A DNA stretch of 64,000 nucleotides from assembly GCA_029851415.1 (NCBI GenBank), contig CM056743.1, forward strand, positions 30,826,405-30,890,404, read 5' to 3'. Origin of the DNA: Eretmocerus hayati (lineage: Eukaryota > Arthropoda > Insecta > Hymenoptera > Aphelinidae). Under the pieces are notes generated by a model. That model saw only the letters and a list, made by a program, of their open reading frames with translations, had not been told where the DNA came from and searched no databases. How positions within the stretch are numbered: position 1 is the stretch's first letter; each line of letters begins with the position of its first letter. The position numbers and the translations under genes were made by a program. Positions 36,731 to 50,437 of this stretch are shown piece after piece.

Positions 36731-39412
36731 AAAGAAATTTTGAAAAATGTCAACTATTTGGTTGGATTCCTCTCAATGTCAACCATTTGGTTGAATCTGC
36801 TTGTTGAAAACTTAAGCGAATTTTTCTACAGTAAATACCATAATTTTTTGTGAGATCGAATTCAAACAACGGGAAAATTAAACAATAGTGATAATGCATG
36901 GAAAAATGAAGAGTCTATGCGATTTTGCCCGGAATCACGCAGTTACGACGTGAGGTTGGGAGGGTGCATGGGTCGGATCGGAAGATCATTTACCTAGTCT
37001 TGATAGCAAAAAGAATGTATGCCATTCTGCGTTTCATATTTTCTGTATTTATGACAATTTTGTTTCTGCAACAAGCCAAGAGCAGTGAACCTGATTCAAG
37101 TTTACTTATAAGACGCGGATGTTTTCGAATGTGAATTATGATACTCCCGACTAACGATTTGGTTCCATAATACACATTTCTATGAGAAATGTATATGTTA
37201 TAGCCGAAAGACTAAAAATCAACTGCAAAAATATCCCTGACAGTGTCTCTGGCAGATGTCTCATTGTGGTATCTTTTTGAGAATCATCAACTTCAAAATG
37301 ACTTCAAGATCTGGACCTGGTAACAGCGTGCTGAAGTTTTGCCAGAGTTTGACTGAATAAAAGAGCGAGTCATTGCCTCGGCCAATCGTAAGACTTTGGG
37401 CGAGTGCAACATCTGAAGTGATGGTGCAATGCAAGAGTCACTTTGGATTTGCATATGTGTTAACTTTCCCTATTGATTCGACCCTTCCTACTTCATACAC
37501 TATTCACGATCCCTTTGTGAGGATAGATCCGGTGTGCGTATGTCAAATGAAACTTTAATGCCGTATAAATAAGTAGCAAGCATCGCGAATTTCCTCTGGA
37601 ATTATGTAAAAACACCTTTGGGTGTCATTATGATAATGTAGGAGTAACAAAACGATTTTCATCTGTGATTTTCCATGAAAATGACAGCTCTAACAAGGTG
37701 TGTTCTCAAGGGTGTTTCCGAAGTTAATAATGGACTGCCGATCCTAAAGTTACTTGGCAAAAATGAGACGGAGTGCCGATTAATAATTGAAAAGCAAGAC
37801 TTGCGAAATTTATTTTACAAGGATGATCTCCTAGCAAGATGGACTGTAACTTCTCACCTGTTGCTCCATACTCTTGATGGCAACAAGAGAACTTTAAGGA
37901 ATTGATTGAGGTCTATTCTTTTAGCTCATATAAATTCGCTGAAGATTACCTAGATGTGTTATATGGATGATGACCCATGAAAATGATAATGGGGAATAAC
38001 TATGTACTCAAATCTGCAAACTTATATGCGTATACATTATATTTTGAACCTTCCGTGACCAATACACTTAATGTTCTATCAATTATAAATCGAGCACCAA
38101 AAATTAATTTTAACATAAGTACAATGATTGTTCATTTGATATTTATACTAGACAATTTCATCAAGAAATATCACAAACCAGAGGATTTGAAGAAGTCTCT
38201 TCCGCCATCAAAACAGGGCTCACAAAGACAAAAAAATAGATTCAAGAATCCACAAGAGCCGGATATTGTAACTATCTCGGTGGATCGATTCCATGTAAGA
38301 CCACGGAGAGCGAAAAAACTTTGAATTTTAGTTTGCGATAAAATATATAATCTCAGAGACGAAACCTCTTTGGAAACAGAGAGATGTGTGTTTTCCCGAA
38401 AGCCACCTTTTATGAAATTATGCAATTTTTTCAATACAGTTGAAAACATGTTAATTGCAAAGAAATAATTGTCTAAAATCTGTCAATCGCGAGTAAGTCG
38501 TTCAACACTATCACTTGAATCTTGTAAAATTATATGAAGTATGTCATCAAACCAGATCGAAAAGTTTTGCTATTTGGCCGGAATAACTAGGAGTGTAAGC
38601 AAAAATCAAACTTTCATGGAAAACAAAGTATTCAAAGATCCAAAAAAATATAAGTATTTTTTGATATGAATATTTTGATCTTCGATTGGACAATAAGGAA
38701 GATAATGCAGTTGGTCTGGCAGGCTCTGTTTGAATGCAGACTAATTTCGAAAAGTTTCATGTGAGTGAAAATACGGACACGAAATGAGAAGTATTGAGCG
38801 AGCCACCAAAAACACGTTATGCTGGTGATCTTAGTTGCGTAGAGGAGAATCGTAATAAGGTAGCTTGGAGTATGGAACTGTGTCCGAGTAGGCTAATTTT
38901 GAGTTGAGGGAAAACACCTAGATTCCTGATTCATCGGAGAATTTCTGTTACGTAATTTTCATGAAAAATGTATCTTTGTAGATACGGCTCCTGTGTCAAA
39001 CTATCTTAAATTGAACAGAATTTACAGAAACAAAAACATCGCCTTTTTCATCGTTCAAACTGAACACAAAATGGTGTTGGTCAGGAATTTTTCATATTCT
39101 CTCATTTTCTAAGAAATTGATTTTTGCCTCAATTCATAATTATTCCACCCTGTTAAGAAATTTTTTAGATTTGATATTCAATACTTGACATATACAATCA
39201 AGCTTTAATCGATTACACTGATTGTGAAAGTAAGGCAGAGAAGACAGATTCTATGTCTCGCGAGTATACATACATCTTCAATACACTTTCCATAATGAGT
39301 GAAACTGATACGACGAACTCAACATAATTTGAAATTTCCCTTCGATATGTAGAATTTTGATGTCAAATAATTTGGCCTGGCAGATGATGGCAATACCATC
39401 GTCATGTAAGAG

Positions 39413-42400
39413 CTATTTGAAATCATACATTGACTGCCCATGAAAATATCTCAAAGTTTCCCAATAAATACGCACAGCCCGAGTTATTATCGTTGATGGC
39501 AACGCAAATCGCTGCCAAGCTCGCAGAAGCAAGTCCTTCACTTTGTCCATTGTTTTTATATCAGGATTCATAAATATGGCAGATTTAGATTGCCTCTGGG
39601 TCAAGAAGTAATTTAGTTCACCTATCATTCCCACCGTCATACTATGATCTGGGTGAATCACTGATTCCTGTAAGTGTACATATTATTGAATCATTGATAA
39701 TAGAATCTTAATACTCATTTTTATCTTGAAATGAAAGTTAACACTGGTTAACACATACCACCCTTCCTTTTTTCAAATCCTCCGCAGACCAATCTTCTGT
39801 GCAAGCTCGACAGTCACAAAAAGAGTTTTTAGGTCCATTAAACGCCAATTTCCTAGTCTCTTTTGGGTAATAATTGTAAATTGTTGCATCTGGATCAAAA
39901 TAGATGAGCTACAACAGAAGAGACAATGAGTTTAGACTTCGAAAGAATTTTAAATAGTTAAAAATGGTATATATGGTGGTTGCTATGGACAGGGAGCTGT
40001 CCTGTTTCCGCCTTCAAACGCTAATCATGGTTACCTTTAATTCCAGATTTTATGCGTTGTGAGAGATTACTACAATATGTGAGAAAACACCAACTGTCGA
40101 AGTGTATTATAAAAGGTTTTTGAAAGATTCTCTTCAATCTGATGACACATGATTATTTTGTTCTTGGATACTTTCTAAAAATCTTGAGTGGGAATGTTGA
40201 AAAAGAGCTGTGCATTAAGGGGATGTCGGAGTCTCACGGCATTAACGAAAAAACACTTTACGCAATGGTTTCTACATCAATTAAGACGAGGGTGGTCGCA
40301 AATGATTCGGAATTTCTTCAAGAATCGGCCTCTGGTACAATCTATGGAAATAAAAGTCTCCCTCGCTCTTGGAGTGAACCAGGAAATGCGTGATATTGCG
40401 AGTATGACTCTCAGAGATCGCGACTTTGCACCTTAGATCGATTCTTATGACAGATGGAGACGATCGTTCTCATCATTCGCACCAGAGACCGATTTCTGAA
40501 GTAATTCCGAATCTTTTGCGACCACCCCCATCTTAATCGGTGTAAAAATGATTGCATAAAGTGTTTTGTTGTTCCGCGCGAGACTCCGACATCCCCTTAA
40601 GTCAGACAAGCTTTGAAAATTAAAAAGTTCACGATATCTACAAGAAGATAGAAATCATGACCTCGGAAATTTGAACTCTAACGCCCTTCAAAATTTACAC
40701 ATGGTCTCATAAAACAGCATTGTTTCTGCCCATCCAGGAGTAAATTATCATTATTATTGATCATTGAGTCATTGTTATAGGATTTTACTATCATCTACTT
40801 ATTTCAAAAAGGGTGATTAATAAATTGAGAAAATGAGGTAAAGCAGAGAGCGAGCCTTTCCGTGGTAAAAAAAGAGTACTTGAGGCAAACTCGAGAAAGA
40901 TCGAAACCTAACAGGTACACTGTCTTTAATGAAAATCGTGACTTTTTCTCAAATTTGAAACACCCCATTACATGAGTTTTCTACGGCATGAGACCTTGAC
41001 AAACCAAAGTTTCAAGTAGGCAAAAAAGGTTAGCTCTTGGTACGCTACAAACTCTTGTGATAGTAAACTGTATGCATTTCATAGACTTACTCTATCGCCT
41101 TTTTTGATTGGTTGAAGCGAGTGCCATACACACAGAACTTCACGGGTATAACTAAAAGTGGCATTTGGGATGCAGCCATTCGTTGCCAGTAATGTTGATA
41201 GATTGAGACTTGAGCAACGAATTTCGTTTCTGCCTGTGAGTGAGATTTGGTCAAAGTCAGTGGGGTCGATGAGTCTGTACTGTAAAAAAATCAAAAAATT
41301 TGTATCACAATCTGCATACAAAATGATGTTGACAAGATCAACGTGACTCACGGAAAGAGAAGTCTTGATTTTTTCCTGAGTCATGAGGCTTAATTTCATC
41401 AATAAAGCACCAATGGAGATGGCAATGGGGTCATTCATCAATTTACCCATGTTACGAAAGTCTTGACTTATGCCAAAAGTCTCAGTAAGCGTGCCAAGTC
41501 CCACTAGTATTCCAATAGCTGTTTCAGTATGATCATCGATTTCCTCCTCAGTGAGATCAGTGGGCACTGGTATAGCGTAAATGCTTCTGTAAGTGAGCCC
41601 TCCATCTGATGCGATATTATCCATCAATTGACCTTGAACGAGAAAAAGGAGAATTGATTAAGAGGGTCCGATTTGAGTCAGGCTGATCCCCAATACAGAC
41701 AATGAGGATCGGTTTGTCCATCAGAGCGAAGGATATTTCTCAATTTCAAATGAAGCTGATTTCCATTATGATGTCTTTGTAGACTTCAAAATCAAATTCA
41801 ATGTTTCTATCCAAACTGAACTTGAGCTGATGCAGTCTGCGAATAGATTTCGTGGATTTTGACCTTTTTAACACGTTCGCTGCGAGGGTGAGAGCCGGCA
41901 TTCCGTCCCAGATTGCGAAAGAGTACAAACGCGCGTAATTTTGCACCTATAATAGTCAAACCTTTCGATTTGTGATCAGTTTAGTATGTATATACAAGAA
42001 AACTAAGAACTTTCGCGGGTCCCGACGGTGGGACCTGCGGAAATTTCTATCGTGCAATGGGGGATGAAGTGAACGATCGAACTACCAAAGTTAGTGATCC
42101 TAAGGTGTAATCTTCAGCTTTTCGGGAGCATTCGTCGATTTCTCGGTACCATTCGGGTAATTCGCGATCATGGCCTGAATTGGAAGCTTTTGCCTCGTAA
42201 GAACCGCCGATGATTGCGATTGTGATCCACGCGAGTATGATTTTCTATCCTCGTGAATCCACGAGTAACAGCTGCTTATTCGGGATACTCTTCAACTTCT
42301 CTGGATACAAAAAGTTCCTCATATGCGGAGAGATAAAATAGATTGAGAAGAGAGGAAGTGCAATTGCAATGTCAATCATTTACTCGGTTTGACTCATGGT

Positions 42401-44618
42401 TATTTTGCGACTGAGTTTCTGGTAAACTTGGCTCTATCTCGCTCAAATTACGCGTACTTGGGCTCATTTTGTAGCTTTTGACGTAAGCTTTCGAATATTC
42501 TATAATACGTTGTGAAATATTCAAACGGACTTGATATATTCACAATTTACTTGCTATTTTTGTGTTACTCATCGCCGTCCCCACGAAAACTCAGTTTTTA
42601 TGGCGTAGCTCGAACCAATCAAGTCCGATCCCTAAACTGGCCTGTACGCATGTTCTTGGCATCGTATATAGTGAGTAAAAACCGCTACAGAAGCCATTGG
42701 ATGTGTCCACGTTGTTTGGTGCACACTAGAGTCCGAGTAAAAACGGATCCCACGGCGTCGCACACAAAAGAGGACGCGCGGGTCCCACCCGTGGGACCCG
42801 TCGCAGCAAACGTGTTAATGAACTGAGGGTGCTATTTCATTCAAGGCGAGGTCGGAGTCAGCCGCCATTTTGAATTTTTCATTTTGATTTTCATGAATTT
42901 TCTCTCTATAGCGCGATTTTGATATGCATTCTATTGATACATAAAAATTCCATGTGATTTGATTAAGTAAAACTCGAGATATTTACAGAACAGATTCCGG
43001 TTTATCTCACTATAAATTCAACATGGCGACGCACTACGGCCACCTGTCAAATGTAATGGAATTTTTTCACTGCACATAAGTGGAATTGCAAGTTTTTCGA
43101 ATCTACAGCAATGAACCTGATACAAGGTACAAGAAAGAGAGACTCATTTTATATATCAGATCAAACATCGACCGAATACGAAGGGAAGTGTACCTGAATT
43201 GCCCCTTGTTTATGTTTTGTTCAGAATTTTGGCCCATCTTAATATTTTCTAAGTACCTTAGCTCAATCAAATGAGCTATAAGGTAAGGTATATTGTGGTA
43301 ATTTATACCAACTATAAAGCCGACCAGCTCGGGGGCATCGCGGTTTTCGCAAATAAGATCTTTGTCTAGTAAAAAGTCTAGGTGCCTAATTCCTGGATCG
43401 CTCCAAAATGATTTTTTTCTCTATATTCCAACACAACAGACATGAGACAAATGTGCGCCAAATTCTGCGAGTACTTACATGCAGAATTCGTTAATTGAGT
43501 GGGACAAAATAGGTACACTTACCTTCCTCTTCGTGTAATAAAACATCGATCAAATAATATGAATATGAAACGGAATGATACCCACCTTCTGTCTGATTCA
43601 TAGATTCGACGTCAGTGAGGAGTTGACGAATGCTGCCGGCTTCTTTCAAAGTCTTGAGAAAAATACTGATGATCAAATCACCGGTAGTGCGTATACATCC
43701 TAACCGATCCTTGACACATGACACAACGAAACATTCCATACCATGATATTGATCCCACGAGTCATTTTTACATTTTTCAGAGCAATAAAGGCACCAATGA
43801 CATTGATGACATGGTACAGCTGTCCACAAATATTTTACACAGTGATAGCAGTACTGATATACTCCAGTATTATGAAGATGAGTGATATACGGTTTCTCCA
43901 CTAAGATGATTTCTCCTGGTTCAATGTCACGGGCGGCGACGAGGTGCAAACCATATTTTTCAGAATAATCTACTTTGACTGAATTCTTCCAGACTTCTTC
44001 CTCTTGTGCTTCATCTATCAATTTAGATGCCTGCAGAAACCTTTTATTCACCTTTGGTTTGCTTAGTTTGTTTTCGTCGACGACTGCCTGCGTTATTTTA
44101 ATTGCTTCGTTCAAAGATTTGCGAACATTCTCTGACTCTTGACTAATTTCTGGTTTGGCTATGAGAAATCTTGCTTTTTCCAGACAAGCTCTATTTTCTG
44201 ATGAACCAAGAGCTGTGTAACAAACTGCTTCTCTACATAATAGTTTGATTTTCAAGGGGATCGATTTTGTGATCCTAAAAGCCTTGTCAGCCTCCGAAAT
44301 AGACTCGGTATATTTCCGCATTCCCCGCAGAACGGCAGATTTATTGGCATAAGTCTTGGCCAGATCTTCTGAATCGATTGGTGCGTATGCGATGCTTTCA
44401 TTGTACAGACGTATCATTTTGTGTTGATGTTCAAGATCGGAATTATTTTCATTATACAGCGTGTCCCCTTTGACCCTTGCTGTTTCTGACTTACTGATGT
44501 CTTTTTGTTTCATCTCGAGGGCATGGAATGCATCGAGAAACCAATTCGTCGTGCCTCCCTGCTCATGCACACTCTTCAAACGATTGAAAATATGCTGTTT
44601 CAACGAATCCATCATCAT
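39413..44618 (-). CDS. SMYD4-like protein, copy 4
   Basis: Exons 44618-43586, 41632-41352, 41279-41091, 39908-39759 and 39667-39413 give 635 codons plus stop; the acceptor near 44661 implies an untranslated first exon. Three ATG codons open the frame; the first is used here. TPR-like 50-150; SET N-part about 215-245 (EKYGLHLVAARDIEPGEIIL); MYND about 256-296 with YCYHC, VPCHQC, YCSEKC and YHGMEC; SET insert (LTYRSIYAIPVP, DLTEEEIDD); SET core with ATNGCIPN about 470; post-SET CDCRAC about 532-537; C-terminal helical exon (LLLRAWQRFALPSTIITRAV). The MYND finger in this family binds proline-rich partner peptides. NHSC is absent. Introns hold two TTAA-flanked elements. Sister of copy 5. Confidence 0.88.
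40215..40600. mobile_element. TTAA-flanked MITE in copy 4 intron
   Basis: TTAA at 40215-40218 and 40597-40600 with TIR GGGGATGTCGGAGTCTC. Inverted arms of about 130 bp (containing AGGGTGGTCGCAAATGATTC) make most of the 386 bp. I see no copy at the matching place in copy 5, so it inserted after the duplication or was lost there. Confidence 0.8.
41868..42818. mobile_element. piggyBac-like non-autonomous element, 951 bp, TTAA-flanked
   Basis: TTAA at 41868-41871 and 42815-42818; TIR CACGTTCGCTGCGA left, complement of TCGCAGCAAACGTG right. Subterminal palindromes GCGGGTCCCGACGGTGGGAC and GGGTCCCACCCGTGGGACCC match those of the short element at 22654. Internal frames show no DDD transposase. It lies in the first coding intron of copy 4. 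Confidence 0.78.
43187..43519. mobile_element. Diverged relative of the 34.1-kb element, copy 4 side
   Basis: AGTGTACCTGAATTGCCCC at the left, AAAATAGGTACACTT at the right, and an inner CATCTTAATATTTTCTAAGTAC block aligned to 34073 onward. It ends about 65 bp from the exon donor at 43586. The same insertion is present in copy 5 (about 61740-62074), so it predates that duplication. Confidence 0.55.
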
Positions 44619-44660
44619 CAACAGACAGTCACCTCCTAAAGTTGGTCAATTTTGCAGAAT

Positions 44661-47600
44661 CTGAAATATAGTACATTGCGCCATTTAGGAGTCCTCCTGC
44701 GATGTCACACGAGAATTCAATTTCATAACTCAAAACAATGAGATCGAAACCCTTTAGTGAAATTCTACTTCATTCTGTGTTCACGCGAGTGTGTTACGTC
44801 TTCCACAAATGAAAACTGAATCCGAAAATATATAGATAATGGAGGTTTACATAGTAGATGATCAACAGTTCGGTTTCAATTCTCATTCTGAGAGATACTG
44901 TGATAACAAATAATTTCGGTGATGAAAAAGTTTTTGAAAACTCCCGAGAGCGACCGTAAAAATAGTGGTGCGTTTTACTTCGAAATGGTAGTGCCAAGTG
45001 CGATTGCACGACTGATTTCCAATATCTTGATTATATTCTGTGTCCGTGCAATTGGCGCTCTCAGGGGGCAATCGGTGAGCGATCGCCTCTGCCCACCCCC
45101 CTCCCACCCCCGCCAGCCAAAAATTTTGCACGGGCGGCTCCAATTTATTTACAGACCCTCCCTCCCCCGAAAGGCTGAATCACCCCCCCCCCCCCCGAAA
45201 TCGGCCACAGGAACCACCGCTGATCCGTGCCCACTAAAGATGAACATAAAATGAGTCTGAGAAAAAAAATTGTGGAGAATGGTGTAGAAATATCGATGGC
45301 AGCTAGCATTACGTCTACCAAGCCATCCTCAACCCACTATCTTTAACTGATTATTTCAGAGAACAATAGTTGATTCTCTGATCATTATTTAATATCAATC
45401 CTGCTTTTTCAAACAAATGAATTGGCGCACACATAGTGATCTCTCTTTCGTTATTCAGTATTCAGACAGATTACGGTGCTTTGATTAACAGGAGAGGGCG
45501 GAAGAGATGGACAGCTGGGAAATTCCGTTCAAAACTTCGTAAATTCATTGTCTGGATATCTACATGCCACGAAACCACGAGTAATAATCTTAGAGTCTAG
45601 AGCAATTCACGCTGTGATGGCCGTTTGAAATGGGTATTCGGAATTTGATGGTGTTCCAATATTTTATTAGGTAAATAAAACTTGCCAACGATCGGCACAC
45701 GCGTATTTTCTTCAAGAGATACGTTAGAGGAACGATGACAATAAGCAGGGTTAGATGGAACTTTCAACTCTAGTTTTTGATCATTCTTCATCGTAGAGAA
45801 TTTATAGAATGTTTGAGATTCGGAGATTATTACTGTAATCAAAGCGAAGATGAACGACTTTTGGTCACAGCACACTGACGAAATTCTCGGCAGGAAAACA
45901 ACAAATTTGTCATCAGTGAACCGGGACAAAGTCTCAATGTCATGGGGGCGTACTACGAAATACAACTCTTCAGTAATTCCACCAACTCCTTTCCACGTAA
46001 AAATTTGCACCATGTTGTACATTCTAAAGCCTTGACTTGGAAACGAGTTACAGTTTGATTATTTGAAAATATGCCAGAATCAATGACTGATTTGAGAGCG
46101 AGGATTACTTGATATACTTTTTTCTCGGCAATCGGTAACTCAACTTGTTTCACGTGGAACTTGTATGGTGAATCAAACCTGAAAACCTCTGAACTCAACT
46201 GAAAATTTCATGGGCAAAAAAAAAATTAGAGAGCATTTCGTTTCAGCCTTCTTACACGTGTCTGTGCCTATTCAAAATTTGATCAGTGATTGCATCAAAT
46301 GCGTGCATGAAAAGAATGCATTTTTCTTTGGAAAGTGAATGACTAATCATAAAATTCGCGCTGATGGAGTAAAATGAATTTTATCACTATATCCATCTTG
46401 GTGTATAGTATGAAAGTGCTGACAAAGTAAGTACTAGGAAACGTAGAATACACTTCATCTGTCTCTCATTTTCAACCTACAATCCTAGGTGTTGAAAGTT
46501 TTGACGAGAAAGTGACACTTACTCCAACATTAATAATTTTAACTTCAAAAAATGTTAGGATACATGCGCAGGGTGTTGAAGATTCTTCGGGCTTTTCAGC
46601 ATTGTCAAACTAGTATTGCTTTGACAGTCACATGAGCATTAAAGAGGTAGGTATGTACATTTTGATCATCCATTTGAAGCCAGGGATTGGAATCTCGACA
46701 GCATGTATCTGATAGAGCTAAGAAATATAATAAGAGACCAGTGGAGATGATAAGCTTTCAACATTGTGAAAGTTGATAAATGAATGCAAGTAATCACCAA
46801 CCTTGCCGTAACTGAATGGTTTAGCATGAATGTCAGGCAAACTATACTTCTATTTGAAAATAGAAAATTGTGTGACTTGTCCACCTTCAATATCAGTATA
46901 GTCTTTAGATGTCACAAGTAAATAACACTAATATTTACACAACGGGCTAAAGGCTGCAGGGCTCACCCACACAAAAGACACAGGTTTTAACAATATGTTA
47001 CTGATCATAAGTGCTCTTCCTTTCTTGATATTACAATAAGATGCAAGATTTCAACTAAACCATGATCATCAACAGAACCACGGTAATAACATAAGAAGAT
47101 GCACACACGCAAGTAGTCATGATGAAGTTGGTGTTTGACTATTCATAGATATTATCGACTGATACATGAATACTACACAATTAAAAGATTTCTTCATCTC
47201 AGCTGGTTTGATGTTATCTTCCTAGCGCTGTCAACTACACTTTTGTGAGATTCTCTTCATCTCTTCTGTCACTTACAATCAATGATAATAACACACAAAA
47301 AGCGAACCCAGGACCAAACCCTTTATTCCTCATTTTGCTCAACGCTTCATGGAATAGTTGCTGAGATGGGGTGGTTTTATTTACCTCGAATCTCAATTAC
47401 ATACATTTCCTATCGGATGCTTCGGGCCCCGGATGTAATAAGTAGACCCTTCGCCCAAAGTTTAAATAGGAAGGATGTAATGTATACTCGAACAATTATA
47501 GTACCTATACCACGCGGGAAGTTGATTTTCATTTCGCACTAAGTGTGTAGGTCCCGGTGTATTTAGGTACTGCGTGTACTTAATACGATAAATTTATCCC

Positions 47601-48298
47601 TGTCTATCATAATTATATGTATGGAAATAACAAGAATTTCAGTTTGAAATATATGAGCTTGTGATCATGCAGGCCCGTGGAGCAGACCGGGATTTGTGTG
47701 CCACGTTCAATGACCTCCTCAATGCTCCTCAACACCTCGTCAACCTTGGGATGATAATAACTGTTTTTACACTCATACCTTGATTTACGACGTCCTTATA
47801 TGAGTCAACCAGTCAACACATGAACGCCAATTTTGAGTTGATCTCTACACTTTACGCCATGCACTCTATACTCTCTATTATGGTGTTATTAGTGTTATGG
47901 CGTCTGCTACCTGCAACCTAACCTACACCTTGCATAGCCATTCGCATCTTTGCGACGAGACGCGCGCGGTCGGAGGATCGTGGCCGGGGGCTTCCATAAA
48001 TGACGTCCACATTTGGAGGGCAGTTGTAGGGGACCAGAAAATCGAATATTTCTTGACAAGAGATGGACTGCAAGTTTTGGCGAGCACGTTTGCGCGCGTG
48101 GGTGCGTGTCAGTGTGTGTTTTTCAGTTGCTTCTCTTATTTTCAATATTGTTTTTGGTTTAATCGAGTAATAATAACCCGTGTGACATTTATTTGTGAAA
48201 TTTTGGACGATTATACCAGGAAAAATCAAGAGCTATTGTAAAAGAATCTTTATAATATATTGGTGTTTATAGGGCCCTCGTGCCCGTTCGATTTTCCT
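44661..48298. other. Intergenic region upstream of copy 4
   Basis: Up to about 44800 it still matches the flank of copy 5. A C-rich block lies at 45090-45200. Minus-strand frames at 45597-46198 (for example YKFHVKQVELPIAEKKVYQV) are open in two overlapping frames and may be a decayed coding exon, but I recognise no family. First exon of copy 4 should be near 44.8 kb but is not identified. Confidence 0.4.
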
Positions 48299-48333
48299 CA
48301 ATAAAATAAAATAAAATAAAATAAAATAAAAAG
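48280..48333 (+). repeat. (AATAA)n tail
   Basis: CTCAATAAAATAAAATAAAA begins at about 48297 and the AATAA unit repeats about six times, after GGGCCCTCGTGCCCGTTCG. This looks like the 3' tail of a short 5'-truncated LINE or SINE, but no coding part was recognised upstream. Confidence 0.55.
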
Positions 48334-48475
48334 GAGCTAGGATAATACATTATCATCAAGAATGATTCTCATAACGAAGATTTTGTTTTCTAGTATTAGC
48401 AAGATTCGAACCTGCCTTACATAAACTTTCAACTCAAATACAAAGAAGCGTTCTGTTCATCCAAATTTCGCTCAA

Positions 48476-49043
48476 TTAAGGCGATGCGGTCACCGTGCAC
48501 TATGCACGCTAAAAGTTATTCGCAATTTTATCAAATTTGCTTGCGATTTGGGTGAAACGACGAGAAGACCCACGTTTATTATCATCTAACTTGAGTTCGT
48601 CTTCTCATCGTTTGGCTAAAATCGCAAGATAACTGGAGAAAAGTGGGAATAACTTGAGCGCAAGCACCTCCTAACCTATAATATAGACACTTCGTAATTC
48701 GCACTTTTCTCCGATATTCTTGCGATTTGGACTAAACGACGAGAAGACCCGCGTTTATTATCATCTAACTTGAGTTCGTCTTCTCGTCGTTTAGTCCAAA
48801 TCGCAAGAATATCGGAAAAAAGTGGGAATAACTCTAGCGCAGGCACCTCCTAACCTATAATATACGCACATTGTAATTCTCACTTTTATCCGATTCTTTT
48901 GCGATTTGGGCTAAACGACGAGAAGACGAACTCAAGTTAGATAATAATAAGCATTCGTCTTCTCGTCGTTTCACCCAAATCGCAAGCAAATTTGATAAAA
49001 GTACGAATAACTTTCAGCGTGCACGGTGACCGCATCGCCTTAA
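48476..49043. mobile_element. Foldback element made of three hairpin modules, TTAA-flanked
   Basis: TTAA at 48476-48479 and 49040-49043; TIR GGCGATGCGGTCACCGTGCA and its complement at 49019-49039. Inside, three hairpins (about 48547-48640, 48718-48808, 48896-48990) share arms CTTGCGATTTGG...AAACGACGAGAAGAC and the complement. Spacers between them repeat AGCGCAAGCACCTCCTAACC. The loop (CATCTAACTTGAGTTC) is in one orientation in modules 1 and 2 and inverted in module 3. Non-coding. Confidence 0.88.
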
Positions 49044-49789
49044 AAAGTTAACGAGTTTTTGAACCAGATGTGCAATTGTTAATGAGCACTCTTCATAACA
49101 GGACGATTACGCGTGCTATTAACGACGCGATCAATGGAACAATACAAAGAAATTGATTGAAATTTTTTTCTCTTTTCCACATTACTCTCTTGTTTCTAGT
49201 CACTATAGAGACTTGGAAAATTTTTACTGATAACTGCATTTCTTTCAAAAAATAATATCTCATAATCATTTTTTTTATAGTCTGTAAAAAGTTCTCTTGA
49301 GCTAGGCAGAACTAACTTCTCTTAAAAGCTTCATCATTGTTTTGTGATTCTTTAAACTCAGCACATACAGATCCATCGTTTAATTTAACTTATAATGATT
49401 CAATCCATTCTGACAAGTAGTAGATATATGATGTTAACCTTGAACATTGACCCGGAGAAATTGAGATTCAATTCGATCGTTCGTTATGATAATTCCTTTC
49501 GGGAAGAATACATTATTTTGTAAATTCAAAAATTGCTTTGTTCAAGATTTTTATCCATAACTCCTAAAAAAGAGTATGATACGAGTCATGATACAGAAAT
49601 TGTGGGGCTTGCAAATTTTTCCCAAAAACTTTTCATAACCGTGCGTGTTCATGCTTTCCATTTCATCATGATACAGTGGTAGTGAGGGTTAATGCGAAGA
49701 GATTGATGCTAGGCATGGTCTCTTGAAATATTGGAATACATATGGAATTGTACAAGTCGGATGCAAAGATATCCATACCTGGAACGCGT

Positions 49790-49806
49790 GGGGGGGGGGG
49801 GGGGGG
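49790..49806 (+). repeat. G17 homopolymer
   Basis: Seventeen consecutive G after GGAACGCGT. Similar C tracts are at 5641-5653, 20315-20327, 28735-28744 and 45183-45196. Length may be uncertain in the assembly. Confidence 0.8.
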
Positions 49807-50437
49807 ATTTATTAAAGCGCGCAATGATTTCGATCAAACAGTTATTGCTCGATGCAGTGCGATTAGCCAATTTGTTCGTCAATTCCTCGAACATCAATTA
49901 CTTCACGAGCACGACTCTACGTTGTGAATCTTCGTAATGAGTTTTGTGTGCTTGCGATGGGTTCTTTACAGAGACCACGTTCCAATCTTGTGGTAATCAC
50001 GTTCCCGACAACAGCGCAGACACGTTCCTGGCACGTTCCTTCTGCCACAAAAAGGGACATTTTCTACGTTCCAGGGATGTTCCGGGAACGTGGTTTGACT
50101 CAATTTTGACCACGTGGCACGTGTTTCACGGACACATGTTTGCCACGTGGCCGCCACAGGTTGTGCTATCAGGGTGTTGCTCTGGATCTCATAGTGACCA
50201 TTCTTGGTTAGTCTTGGAACAGGGTACTTATTTGGCTGTCTCTTTTATTCATTACGTCAATTGTGCTAGTGTTTTGCGGATAAATGCATAGTTTTTGAGC
50301 ATCGTCTCGATTTTATCAGAGATTTAGGGGTTCGGAAAATACTTGATCTCGGCCCTAAAGATCACGTTGCTACAAAACCCTCTCGCTATGGTAATAATTT
50401 ATGGTAGGCCAGGCCATGCACATGAGCAAAACTTTTG

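Larger units (their letters stand above)
36730..44800. repeat. Segmental duplication, unit containing copy 4
   Basis: Pairs with 51755-63400. Collinear anchors outside exons: 36740/51770, 38175/52430 (CGGATATTGTAACTATCTCG-like), 39300/53740, 40010/55110, 40910/56110 (GAGAAAGATCGAAACCTAAC), 41000/58590, 43090/61655 and 44650/63230. Intergenic and intronic similarity shows that a whole unit, not a retrocopy, was duplicated. Confidence 0.85.

Noticed and set aside
37977..38324. Putative small gene with a duplicate at 52430-52636
   Set aside because: The similarity is explained by the segmental duplication, and the differences are mostly amino-acid changing, as expected of non-coding drift.
45597..46198. 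Possible receptor or other gene exon on the minus strand
   Set aside because: Hydrophobic stretches are present, but the two frames overlap out of register and no family motif was found.
48476..49043. CRISPR-like array because of regularly spaced repeats
   Set aside because: Units are about 175 bp hairpins in a eukaryotic TIR element with TTAA targets; there are only three units and no cas genes.
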